DNA of 64,000 bases from Desulfoluna spongiiphila (GTDB taxonomy: Bacteria; Desulfobacterota; Desulfobacteria; Desulfobacterales; Desulfolunaceae): NCBI RefSeq assembly GCF_900101345.1, contig NZ_FMUX01000016.1, forward strand, positions 1-64,000. The letters are read 5' to 3'. Positions 36,931 to 45,799 of this stretch are shown here, piece after piece. Within the stretch, counting starts at the first letter, position 1. Each line of letters begins with the position of its first letter. A model generated the notes under the pieces. The model searched no databases. It was not told the DNA's origin and saw only the letters and a list, made by a program, of their open reading frames with translations. The translations under genes and the position numbers were made by a program.

Positions 36931-38840
36931 TTGTAGCTCCTTTGGCTCAACGTGACGTGTTCAAAGCTCAGCTCTTCCACCACCCGCTCCGGTTCCTCGT
37001 CTTCTCCCCGATGTCTCCATGCCGCCACATGGGTAAAATGGGCGTCGTCCCTCAGCGCCTCATGGTCCTCGGTTTGAAAGGCCTGGTTGTAATGGCTTCC
37101 GCAGGATTCCTGGCGGGCCCTGGCATCGGCAATCATCACTTTGGAAAAGGAAAGAAAATCAGAGACCCGCATCGCTTTTTCAAGGTTCTGGTTAAAGGAA
37201 TCTGCCGTGCCCACCATGGCAAGGTCCTGCCGGAAGACCGCCTCCAGGGCCTCCACCTGGGAGAGTGCCTCCTCCAGGCCCTCGTTGGTCCGGGACATGC
37301 CGCAATGCTCCCAGACAATACGCCCCAGCTCCCTGTGGATGTCGTCGCAGGTTCGCCTGCCCGTGGGCACCAGGAGCCTCTCGATGCGTGCCTTCACCGC
37401 AGCTTCCGCCTCCGTGAAGGCGTCCGATGATTCCTTGTGGGCCCCGAAGGGACGATCCGCCAAATACCCGCCAAGGGTGTAGGGGATAATGAAATACCCA
37501 TCGGCCAAGCCCTGCATCAGGGCGCTCGCCCCGAGCCGGTTGGCCCCGTGGTCGGAGAAATTGGCCTCCCCCAGAACAAAGAGGCCGGGGATGGTGCTCA
37601 TGAGGTTGTAATCCACCCACAGCCCGCCCATGGCGTAGTGGGATGCTGGGTAGATCCGCATGGGCGTGCCGTAGGGATCCTCGTCGGTGATGCGCTGGTA
37701 CATGGAAAAAAGGTTGCCGTACTTTCGCCTGATGACCTCCTCTCCGTCCCGCTCAATGGCATCCCGGAAGTCAAGGTAGACGGCATACCCCGTCTCCCCC
37801 ACGCCCCTGCCCGCGTCGCACTGTTCCTTGGCATTGCGGGAGGCCACGTCCCTCGGGACGAGGTTGCCGAAGGCGGGGTATTTTCGCTCCAGGTAGTAGT
37901 CCCGGTCCGCCTCGGGGATCAGCCGGGGCTCTCGCGTGTCCCCCGTTTTCTTCGGCACCCACACCCTCCCGTCGTTTCGCAGGCTCTCGCTCATGAGGGT
38001 CAGCTTGGACTGCCACGTTCCGTGAACCGGGATGCAGGTGGGATGAATCTGGGTAAAACAGGGGTTGGCAAAAAGGGCCCCTTTTCGGTAGGCGATCATG
38101 GCCGCCGAGACGTTGCAGCTCATGGCGTTGGTGGAAAGGTAGTAGACATTGCCGTAGCCCCCGGTTGCCATGACCACGGCATCGGCGGCGTGGCGTTCCA
38201 GCTCCCCGGTGACAAGGTTCCGGGCGATGATCCCTGCGGCGCGGCCGTCCTCCACCACCAGCTCCACCATCTCCCGCCGGGTAAAAAGGGTCACGCCCCC
38301 GGCCGCCACCTGTCGGGACAAGGCCCCGTACGCCCCCAAGAGAAGCTGCTGACCGGTCTGTCCCCGTGCATAAAAAGTCCGGGAAACCTGGGCACCCCCA
38401 AAGGAACGGTTGGCCAGGTGCCCCCCGTACTCCCGGGCAAAGGGAACGCCCTGGGCCACACACTGATCAATGATGTTGCAGCTGAGCTGGGCCAGACGGT
38501 AGACGTTGGCCTCCCGGGACCTGAAATCCCCGCCCTTGATGGTATCGTAAAAAAGACGGCGCACGCTGTCCCCGTCGTTCTGATAGTTCTTGGCCGCGTT
38601 GATCCCTCCCTGGGCCGCGATGCTGTGGGCCCGCCTGGGGCTGTCCTGAAGGCAAAAGGTTTTCACCCGGTACCCAAGCTCCGCCAGGGTGGCCGAGGCC
38701 GACGCCCCGGCGAGCCCCGTCCCGAGCACAATGACACTGTACTTACGCTTGTTGGCGGGGTTCACGAGCTTCATCTCAAAACGGTGCCTATCCCACTTCT
38801 CCTCCAAAGGCCCGTCCGGAATTTTTGCGTCAAGCGCCAT
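36927..38840 (-). CDS. sdhA: Succinate dehydrogenase/fumarate reductase flavoprotein subunit
   Basis: A 637-residue catalytic subunit. The FAD fold begins VIVLGTGLAGASASATLAEL; the flavin-attachment His is in RRAHSIAAQGGINAA. Substrate-site residues appear in HPTCIP and ASHYAMGGLWVDY, with GEANFSDHGANRLGASALMQ near the end. It oxidises succinate to fumarate (or the reverse). The gene is separated from sdhC by about 350 bp of repeats, an unusual gap in an sdhCAB operon. Confidence 0.95.
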   Translation of the reverse strand: MALDAKIPDGPLEEKWDRHRFEMKLVNPANKRKYSVIVLGTGLAGASASATLAELGYRVKTFCLQDSPRRAHSIAAQGGINAAKNYQNDGDSVRRLFYDTIKGGDFRSREANVYRLAQLSCNIIDQCVAQGVPFAREYGGHLANRSFGGAQVSRTFYARGQTGQQLLLGAYGALSRQVAAGGVTLFTRREMVELVVEDGRAAGIIARNLVTGELERHAADAVVMATGGYGNVYYLSTNAMSCNVSAAMIAYRKGALFANPCFTQIHPTCIPVHGTWQSKLTLMSESLRNDGRVWVPKKTGDTREPRLIPEADRDYYLERKYPAFGNLVPRDVASRNAKEQCDAGRGVGETGYAVYLDFRDAIERDGEEVIRRKYGNLFSMYQRITDEDPYGTPMRIYPASHYAMGGLWVDYNLMSTIPGLFVLGEANFSDHGANRLGASALMQGLADGYFIIPYTLGGYLADRPFGAHKESSDAFTEAEAAVKARIERLLVPTGRRTCDDIHRELGRIVWEHCGMSRTNEGLEEALSQVEALEAVFRQDLAMVGTADSFNQNLEKAMRVSDFLSFSKVMIADARARQESCGSHYNQAFQTEDHEALRDDAHFTHVAAWRHRGEDEEPERVVEELSFEHVTLSQRSYK

Positions 38841-39193
38841 CGCTCATCTCCTTGGATAAATCAAAAAATAAGTAACTATTCAGCATCTAAAAACAACCCC
38901 CGGCAGCCAGGTGGGGCACCTGGAAACCCTATGGCGAATGCATGGAGACTATCGTTATGCAGACATCTTCGTTCCATTCGCACGATGGGTGACATCCGGC
39001 AACCGTCTCCCCAGAGAGGCTGGTTTCATCGTTCGATTTCATGACCCTGGTCATCGTTTGGCCACCACGGTGTTATTGATGGCACCGTTCCAAAAGGCCG
39101 ACAGCCCGTAGGGTGCACTCTGTGCACCGTGTCCGGGTCACCCAAGGTTTCGATTTTACCCAGGCGTTCTGACGGGCTCTGCTTCCATCGCCC
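38841..39193. other. 353-bp gap inside the sdh genes, filled with repeats
   Basis: No gene. It contains a degenerate REP-like palindrome (CCGGCAGCCAGGTGGGGCAC, then CTGGAAAC, about 38899-38926) and the 111-bp repeat at 39048-39158. Confidence 0.6.
39048..39158. repeat. 111-bp intergenic repeat, copy 2
   Basis: Direct repeat of 33987-34097 with few substitutions, including CGTAGGGTGCACTCTGTGCA where copy 1 has a slightly decayed version. It lies between sdhC and sdhA. Confidence 0.75.
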
Positions 39194-39832
39194 TTACAAC
39201 AAAAAAAACACCAGAGGGATTGATCCGAATCCTATACCCACCCCCACCGCCAGCCAGGTTGCGCACCGCATCAAAAAAGGCGTGCTCCCCTCGCCATTTG
39301 CCCCCAGGCTCTGAAACGCACTCCAGAACCCGTGGCTCACGTGGAACGAGATGGCAAGGATCCCCAGGAGATAGGCACCCACATACGTGAGGCGGGAAAA
39401 AGTCTCCACCACCACCGGATAGCGCGAAGCCCCCGAAGGGGGAGAAAACTTGAAGCCGATGAGATGCAGGACGATAAAGGCCAAGGTCAGCAGGCCGGTG
39501 TAAATCATGGTGGAAGAGCCCAGGGTTCGCCCCCCGTGACGGGCCGTGACCTGATACCTTTCGGGGCGCGCCTGCAGATTCTCAAGGGCCAGCACCACCC
39601 CGGTAAGGACATGGGCCAGGGCCATCAGCAACAGCACGAACTCGGACAGCTGCAACAAAAAGCCCAGGGAATGAAGCTTCTCCGTGTACTCTGCAAAGGC
39701 CTCGGCGCCCTGGAACAGGGTAAAATTCCCGGCCAGATGCACCACCAGGAACCCGCAGAACCCCAACCCTGTAATGCCCATGAGCATTTTTTTCCCCACA
39801 GGTGTGGCGATCCGTCCAATGAAATCCATCAT
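39194..39832 (-). CDS. sdhC: Succinate dehydrogenase cytochrome b556/b558 subunit
   Basis: A 212-residue membrane anchor with about five helices, of the single-subunit diheme type used in B-type complexes (Bacillus, Wolinella, Desulfobacterota). Likely haem ligands are in GFLVVHLAGN, LLMALAHVLTG, TLAFIVLHLIGF and ISFHVSHGFW. It passes electrons between sdhB and menaquinone; in this type the reaction can be driven by membrane potential. GGAGG precedes the ATG pair. It lies 69 bases after sucD. Confidence 0.9.
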   Translation of the reverse strand: MMDFIGRIATPVGKKMLMGITGLGFCGFLVVHLAGNFTLFQGAEAFAEYTEKLHSLGFLLQLSEFVLLLMALAHVLTGVVLALENLQARPERYQVTARHGGRTLGSSTMIYTGLLTLAFIVLHLIGFKFSPPSGASRYPVVVETFSRLTYVGAYLLGILAISFHVSHGFWSAFQSLGANGEGSTPFLMRCATWLAVGVGIGFGSIPLVFFLL

Positions 39833-39901
39833 GCATGCCTCCGGTTATCATCCTCATGTCGCCGACCCGCAGCGCAGGTGGCGCCTTCTGCCTTCCGGCC
39901 A

Positions 39902-40774
<873 letters not shown>

Positions 40775-40802
40775 AGCTCACTCCTTTCCCGCAGGATCCA
40801 TA

Positions 40803-41963
40803 TCACGCCACGATGGCGGCAATCTTTTCTGTGGCGTCTTTCAAATCAACGGCGGTCTGGAGGTCAAGGCCCGACTCTTTCAGGATGCGTCGGCCCTCCT
40901 CCACGTTTGTCCCCTCCATACGCACCACAACAGGGACGCTGATGCCGGTTTTGGAGGCGGCTTCCACCACGCCCCGGGCAAAAATATCGCAGCGCAGGAT
41001 GCCGCCGAAGATGTTGATGAGGACGCCCTTGACCTTTTCGTCTTTTAAAAGGATACGAAAGGCGTTCTCCACCATGTCACTGGTGGCACCGCCACCCACG
41101 TCGAGGAAATTGGCGGGTTCGGCACCGGCCATTTTGATAAGATCCATGGTGGCCATGGCAAGGCCCGCCCCGTTGACGATATTTCCGATGTTGCCGTCCA
41201 GGCTGATGTAATTGAGGCGATGACGGGAAGCCTCCACCTCCAGGGGGGCCTCTTCGGTGACGTCCCTTAAGGCGGAAATCTCCGCGTGGCGATACAGGGC
41301 GTTGTCGTCAAAATCCACCTTGGCATCCAGGGCCACGGCCTCTTCATCTCCGGTGATCACAAGGGGGTTGATCTCCAGCAGGGAGCAGTCCTTGTCCACA
41401 AAAAACGCAAAAAGCTTTTGGACCAGGGCAGAAACGGCCTTGCCTGCCCGGCCTTCCAGCCCCAGGCCAAAGGTCACCTGGCGCAGGTGGCTAGGCCACA
41501 GGCCGGCAAGGGGCCCCACGCGCACCTTGATGATTTTGTCTGGACTCTTCTCCGCCACCTCCTCGATCTCCGTGCCCCCTTCAGAGCTCGCCATGATAAC
41601 GATGTCGCCACTCGTGCGATCCGGCACAATGCCTAAGTAAAGTTCCCGGGCAATATCCAGCCCCTCCTCCACCAGGAGGGTGTGCACCTCCTTGCCTTCG
41701 GAACCGGTCTGATGGGTCACCAGAATGGAGCCCAGAAGCCCTGACGCCACGTCTTCCGCTTCTTCCGCCGAGTTCACCAGCTTCACGCCCCCTGCTTTGC
41801 CACGACCACCTGCATGGATCTGGGCCTTGACCACCACAGGCCAGGCGCCCATACCCGCCGCCCGAAAGGCCGCTTCGCCCGGTGTTCGTGCCACTGCCCC
41901 TTCAGGGACGGCAATGCCATGGGCCCTGAAGAGTTCCTTTGCCTGGTATTCATGGATCTTCAT
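40803..41963 (-). CDS. sucC: Succinyl-CoA synthetase beta subunit (ADP/GDP-forming)
   Basis: A 386-residue subunit with an ATP-grasp domain (KIHEYQAKELFRAHGI, VVKAQIHAGGRGKAGGV) and a C-terminal CoA-ligase domain (NGAGLAMATMDLIKM, NFLDVGGGA, NIFGGILRCD). The ATG at 41963 overlaps the tetR stop as ATGA, and GGAG lies just upstream. The regulator is therefore cotranscribed with the enzymes. Confidence 0.95.
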   Translation of the reverse strand: MKIHEYQAKELFRAHGIAVPEGAVARTPGEAAFRAAGMGAWPVVVKAQIHAGGRGKAGGVKLVNSAEEAEDVASGLLGSILVTHQTGSEGKEVHTLLVEEGLDIARELYLGIVPDRTSGDIVIMASSEGGTEIEEVAEKSPDKIIKVRVGPLAGLWPSHLRQVTFGLGLEGRAGKAVSALVQKLFAFFVDKDCSLLEINPLVITGDEEAVALDAKVDFDDNALYRHAEISALRDVTEEAPLEVEASRHRLNYISLDGNIGNIVNGAGLAMATMDLIKMAGAEPANFLDVGGGATSDMVENAFRILLKDEKVKGVLINIFGGILRCDIFARGVVEAASKTGISVPVVVRMEGTNVEEGRRILKESGLDLQTAVDLKDATEKIAAIVA

Positions 41964-42679
41964 GGTTGTCTCCAATGCATAGAGGATGGATTGCCCGCAT
42001 GTTGGTCAGGCCCTGGACCGGCCCCTGCCGAGGGCGCCCCGCCCTCTCGTGCCGCCGCCAGGATAAAGCGGGTTTGAAAAGCGATGTACCCTTCAAGGGT
42101 GTAGCGCCCCTTTAAAAACCATCGCCTGAAGGCCCACATATGGCCGATAACCATGATGGTGTGGGCCAGAAGTTCCACGGAGGAGGGCTCCATGGGAGCC
42201 AGGGTACCCTCGTCCACGGCCTGCTCGATACGCTCCACAAAGATATTGGTGATGCGCACCTCGCTTTCAAGAACGCGGCGCCGCCATTTCTTGGAAAGGG
42301 ACGCGGTCTCCTGGTAGATCAGCTGGAGGTGATCGGCCATGGTATCGCACACCCGGATGTATACCCCGATGGCGGCCTCCAGGCCGTCGAGCCCCTGTTT
42401 CTCCCGCGCAATGTCGCGATGGATGCCCGTTTCTATTTCGTCGTGGATGGCGTCACAGACGAGGTAGAGGACATCGTCCTTGGATGAGACGTATTCGTAG
42501 AGGGATCCGATGGAAAACCCCACGGCTTCGGCGATCCGGCGGGTGGGGGTCTTGTGGAACCCCTTTTCAATAAAAAGACGAACGGAAGCATCCACAATCT
42601 GGCGACGGCGGGTGTGAACCAGCTCCGGGTTTTTCACCTGGGAGACCACACCGGCTTCATCGGGACGTTTACGGGCCAT
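41960..42679 (-). CDS. TetR-family regulator heading the suc-sdh-mae block
   Basis: A 239-residue repressor-type protein. The DNA-binding domain (about 20-70) contains RRRQIVDASVRLFIEKGF and a TRRIAEAVGFSIGSLYEYVS helix-turn-helix. The ligand domain is longer than average and ends in a Gly/Pro/Ala-rich tail. By analogy with fatty-acid and acyl-CoA-sensing TetR proteins, it may respond to a CoA thioester. A palindromic site lies about 140 bases upstream, and the same 20 bases occur before mce, so autoregulation plus control of the mutase genes is likely. Confidence 0.88.
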   Translation of the reverse strand: MARKRPDEAGVVSQVKNPELVHTRRRQIVDASVRLFIEKGFHKTPTRRIAEAVGFSIGSLYEYVSSKDDVLYLVCDAIHDEIETGIHRDIAREKQGLDGLEAAIGVYIRVCDTMADHLQLIYQETASLSKKWRRRVLESEVRITNIFVERIEQAVDEGTLAPMEPSSVELLAHTIMVIGHMWAFRRWFLKGRYTLEGYIAFQTRFILAAAREGGAPSAGAGPGPDQHAGNPSSMHWRQP

Positions 42680-42813
42680 GCTCCCTCCGGGGTCGGAGAC
42701 GTTGGATAGTCGCGGGTGATAAAGTAGGACAGCACTGCGAAGAAAAACCGGGAAAATCAGGCAGAGGGCTCAGGGTAAAACGAAGAGAGGATGAGAACAG
42801 CAACAACCGGTTT

Positions 42814-42833
42814 CCTGAACGAGCGCTCAGTCA
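42814..42833. promoter_or_regulatory. Palindromic operator upstream of tetR
   Basis: CCTGAACGAGCGCTCAGTCA is identical to 18848-18867. The inner TGA-NN-GAGCGCTC-NN-TCA is a perfect palindrome in its outer triplets and central octamer. It sits in the 290-bp spacer between the divergent-facing ends of tetR and the sigma-54 activator gene. Confidence 0.7.
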
Positions 42834-42968
42834 TGGATACCATGAGCGTTTTTTCAATGTCAACCTTTTTACAATCAAATATAAACAGCACAATCAGGGC
42901 TTTAAGCCACAACGTTTCGCCAAACGTTCCCTACAGCTCAACATCCCGGGATTCGTAAATGGAAAACC

Positions 42969-44627
42969 TTACTGCTTCCAGGCGTCGGCCCGGATTTGCA
43001 ACTTGGCCATTTTGTTTCTCAGGGTACTGGGGTTGATGCCCAGAACGGCGGCCGCGCCTGTGGGGCCGTGGACCTTCCCCCTGCAGTGGGAGAGGGCCGC
43101 CTCGATGCATTTTCGTGTCGCCTCATCAAGGGTCTGGAGAGGTTGTCCCGAAGCAGCGCTTTTGGTTTCACGGATCTGTGCGCCCGGCATCTGAGTTTCA
43201 AAGCAGGCGGCGACCTTCTCCTCCACCAGCCGTTCCAGTGCCGACAGGTTCTCCGGTGTTTCCTGATACAGCTCCGACTCCCGGGGCAACAACCGGTCCA
43301 GATGAAGGGGCCCCCCGGGCCACAGGGTCATGGCCCGCTCCACAAGGTTTTCCAGCTCCCGCACATTACCCGGCCAGGCGTAATGCATCAACGCGTCCAC
43401 GGATCGCGGCGAAAGGGAGGGACTCTGGGGCAGCTTCAGCCTCCGGCGTATCTTTTCGATAAAATGATACGCCAGGGCTTCGAGGTCCTGCTTGCGCTCC
43501 CGCAGCGGCGGCACCATGACGGGGAACACATAGAGGCGATAATACAAGTCCTCCCGAAACGCCCCCTGCTTCATCATCGCCTCAAGATTGCGATGGGTTG
43601 CGGCAATGATGCGCACATCCACGGAGATGGACTCCTTCCCCCCCAACCGTTCCACCACCCCGTTCTGCAGGACCCTCAGGAGCCGTACCTGGACCTGGGG
43701 AGTCAGCTCACCCACCTCGTCCAGAAAAAGGGTACCCCCGTGGGCCTGCTCAAAAAAACCAGGCCGACTCCGGGTGGCCCCGGTAAAGGCCCCCTTTTCG
43801 TACCCGAACAGCTCCCCGTCCATGAGGCCCTCGGGGATGGCGCCGCAGTTGACCTTCACAAAGGGCGCGTTTCGACGCGGTGAAATCCGCTGCACCTCAT
43901 CGGCGATGAGCTCCTTGCCGGTGCCGGTTTCCCCCAAGATAAGCACCGGCACCTCCCTTCCTTCCAGGCGCCGGACCACCTCCATAACGCTGCCCAGGCC
44001 GCCAAGCCCCCCAACGATGCGATTGTCCCGGAGTTGCTCCAGGGCCCTTTCCAGCCCGCGCTTCTCCTCGTTGAGCCGCTCCTGGAATGCCAGCACCCTC
44101 TGAAACCGAAGCATGTTGGACATGGCCAGGGCAAAGGGGGTGAGAAGCAGGCGGATCTTGCGCTCATGCTCCTCGGTAAAGCAGTCTTCCTCCTTACCGA
44201 TAAAGCAGAGGTGCCCCACGGTTTCGTTGCCGGACGTAAGGATCCCCACAAGGTACGCCCGGGGTTCAACGGGCAGCAGGTGCCCCAGGGCCTGGGCGTG
44301 CTTTGCGGCCCCTCCGCCCCGGCTGATTTTCCGTTCCAGGATGACGTCGCCGGCCTGCTCGAAATGAAGCATGAGCGCCCCTTCGCGGGGGGTGAGGTCC
44401 ACCAGGGTCTCCACATAATCGAAGCGGCCTTCACGCACGAGAAAAAGTAATTTTAAGGCATTGAGCCCCTGGGAGTACTGATGCAGGGAGATCCCTTCCA
44501 GGGGAAAATGGTTCCCAAGGTGATTGAAGACCGACACCATGGAGTCGGCAAGTTCAAGGCTCCCGGAAAGATGGGAGACGGTCTCCTGGAAAAAATGCAG
44601 ATCATCTGTGGGGGAAGGGGTGGGCAT
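42969..44627 (-). CDS. Sigma-54 enhancer-binding activator (GAF-AAA-Fis)
   Basis: A 552-residue activator. A GAF-like sensor covers about 1-180. The AAA+ domain (about 205-440) has Walker A GETGTGKE, the sigma-54 contact loop ELFGYEKGAFTGA, Walker B GGTLFLDEVGEL and the sensor region HRNLEAM. A Fis-type helix-turn-helix ends the protein (GPTGAAAVLGINPSTLRNKM). It is divergent from the reductive dehalogenase operon, whose promoter has a -24/-12 element, so it is the probable local activator, perhaps sensing the organohalide. Confidence 0.9.
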   Translation of the reverse strand: MPTPSPTDDLHFFQETVSHLSGSLELADSMVSVFNHLGNHFPLEGISLHQYSQGLNALKLLFLVREGRFDYVETLVDLTPREGALMLHFEQAGDVILERKISRGGGAAKHAQALGHLLPVEPRAYLVGILTSGNETVGHLCFIGKEEDCFTEEHERKIRLLLTPFALAMSNMLRFQRVLAFQERLNEEKRGLERALEQLRDNRIVGGLGGLGSVMEVVRRLEGREVPVLILGETGTGKELIADEVQRISPRRNAPFVKVNCGAIPEGLMDGELFGYEKGAFTGATRSRPGFFEQAHGGTLFLDEVGELTPQVQVRLLRVLQNGVVERLGGKESISVDVRIIAATHRNLEAMMKQGAFREDLYYRLYVFPVMVPPLRERKQDLEALAYHFIEKIRRRLKLPQSPSLSPRSVDALMHYAWPGNVRELENLVERAMTLWPGGPLHLDRLLPRESELYQETPENLSALERLVEEKVAACFETQMPGAQIRETKSAASGQPLQTLDEATRKCIEAALSHCRGKVHGPTGAAAVLGINPSTLRNKMAKLQIRADAWKQ

Positions 44628-44757
44628 GGGGCACCTCGTATTGCCGAATAAAGTAAAAACTTATCTTATTTGACAAATATAGATCAAAAACGCCTTATTT
44701 GCCAATTCAATCTCCCCCGTGATTTCAAATTCGCTGTCATTTCAGACCACTGCTTTT

Positions 44758-44772
44758 TGGCACACCGCTTGC
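44758..44772 (+). promoter_or_regulatory. Sigma-54 (-24/-12) promoter of the reductive dehalogenase operon
   Basis: TGGCAC-ACCGC-TTGC matches the consensus TGGCAC-N5-TTGC exactly. Transcription would begin near 44784, about 50 bases before the ATG at 44834. It lies in the 206-bp gap facing the divergent activator gene. Upstream activator sites could not be defined by eye. Confidence 0.8.
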
Positions 44773-44833
44773 TATCCCTAAAAAGCCGGTCGAGTTGCCG
44801 CATCACACAAACACGCCACTCAAGGAGACACCC

Positions 44834-45799
44834 ATGCCAACGGCCATGCCACATAACCGCCCTCCCCTGAAGCCTGACCTGTGGTCGGAAGAGGCCATAG
44901 AGGAGGCCATAGGGAAACTCAAGGACACAGAACCCCCTGAATCGCTTCGGGTTTTTCTGGAGAAACGGATTGAAGAGATCCCGCAAACAAAAGCCCACAC
45001 ACGCCTGCTGGCAAGGCTCCACAACGAGCTGGGCCTGTTCTGGCTTCAAAAGGAAGAGATGGGCTGGGCCCGCACGCACCTTGACACCGCCGTCTCCCTT
45101 GACCCGGAAAACCTCAAGGCCGCATACAACCGGGGCAACATCGCCTTGTATGAGGAAGAATTTGAGGCTGCTTTGGAAAGATACGAAACCATCCTTGCAA
45201 AAGAGCCCGACCATGGGGGAGCCACCTACAACGCTGCCCTCTGCCATGCATTGACCGGCCGGGTTGCCGAGGCCCTGCCCCTGTTTGAGCGGGCCGTGGT
45301 GCTGTCCCCCGACTATGCCGGGGCCCATTTCTGGGCCGGGGAGTGCCTTCTCCACCAGGAAAAGCCCGATGCCGCCCTCCCCTACTTTCACAAGGCCTCT
45401 GCCCTGAACCCCGATCACCCGGAGTCCAGCCGGGGACTTGCCATCTGCCTGTTCCACGCAGGCCGTCATGAAGAGGCCATCTGCCTGTGCGAGCACATGC
45501 TCGAAACCTTCGGGCCGGAGCTCACAGCCCTGCGGGTGAAAGGAGACGCCCTGCTGGCACTGGGCAACCCCGTTGAAGCGGCCCAAAGCCATATCGACAT
45601 GGCCCTCATCGACTTCGACGCACGGGAATTCCTGGTGAACCGTGCCCGCTACCTCATGGAGACGGAGCCCGATAAAGCGCCCCCCTATGTCCGATGCGTC
45701 CTCGACCATTTCCCCGATTTCAAAAGCGCCCTGGATCCACAGGAGCCTTTACATAAAGACCGTCCACAGGATGGAAGGAGCCAATCCCATGCCCAATGA
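44834..45799 (+). CDS. TPR-repeat protein, first gene of the reductive dehalogenase operon
   Basis: A 321-residue protein without a signal peptide. It has several TPR units from about 60 to 250, e.g. NEL/YNRGNIALYEEEFEAALE, YNAALCHALTGRVAEALPLF, AHFWAGECLLHQEKPDAALP and SRGLAICLFHAGRHEEAICL. ATG 44834 has AAGGAGACACCC upstream. It overlaps the start of rdhA by 11 bases, so expression is coupled. TPR proteins scaffold protein-protein contacts; a chaperone or assembly role for the Tat-exported corrinoid dehalogenase is plausible. Such a gene is not a standard rdh operon member. Confidence 0.85.
   Translation: MPTAMPHNRPPLKPDLWSEEAIEEAIGKLKDTEPPESLRVFLEKRIEEIPQTKAHTRLLARLHNELGLFWLQKEEMGWARTHLDTAVSLDPENLKAAYNRGNIALYEEEFEAALERYETILAKEPDHGGATYNAALCHALTGRVAEALPLFERAVVLSPDYAGAHFWAGECLLHQEKPDAALPYFHKASALNPDHPESSRGLAICLFHAGRHEEAICLCEHMLETFGPELTALRVKGDALLALGNPVEAAQSHIDMALIDFDAREFLVNRARYLMETEPDKAPPYVRCVLDHFPDFKSALDPQEPLHKDRPQDGRSQSHAQ

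Noticed and set aside
37437..39044. 535-codon frame opposite sdhA
   Set aside because: Antisense to a clear flavoprotein gene and passes through intergenic repeats.
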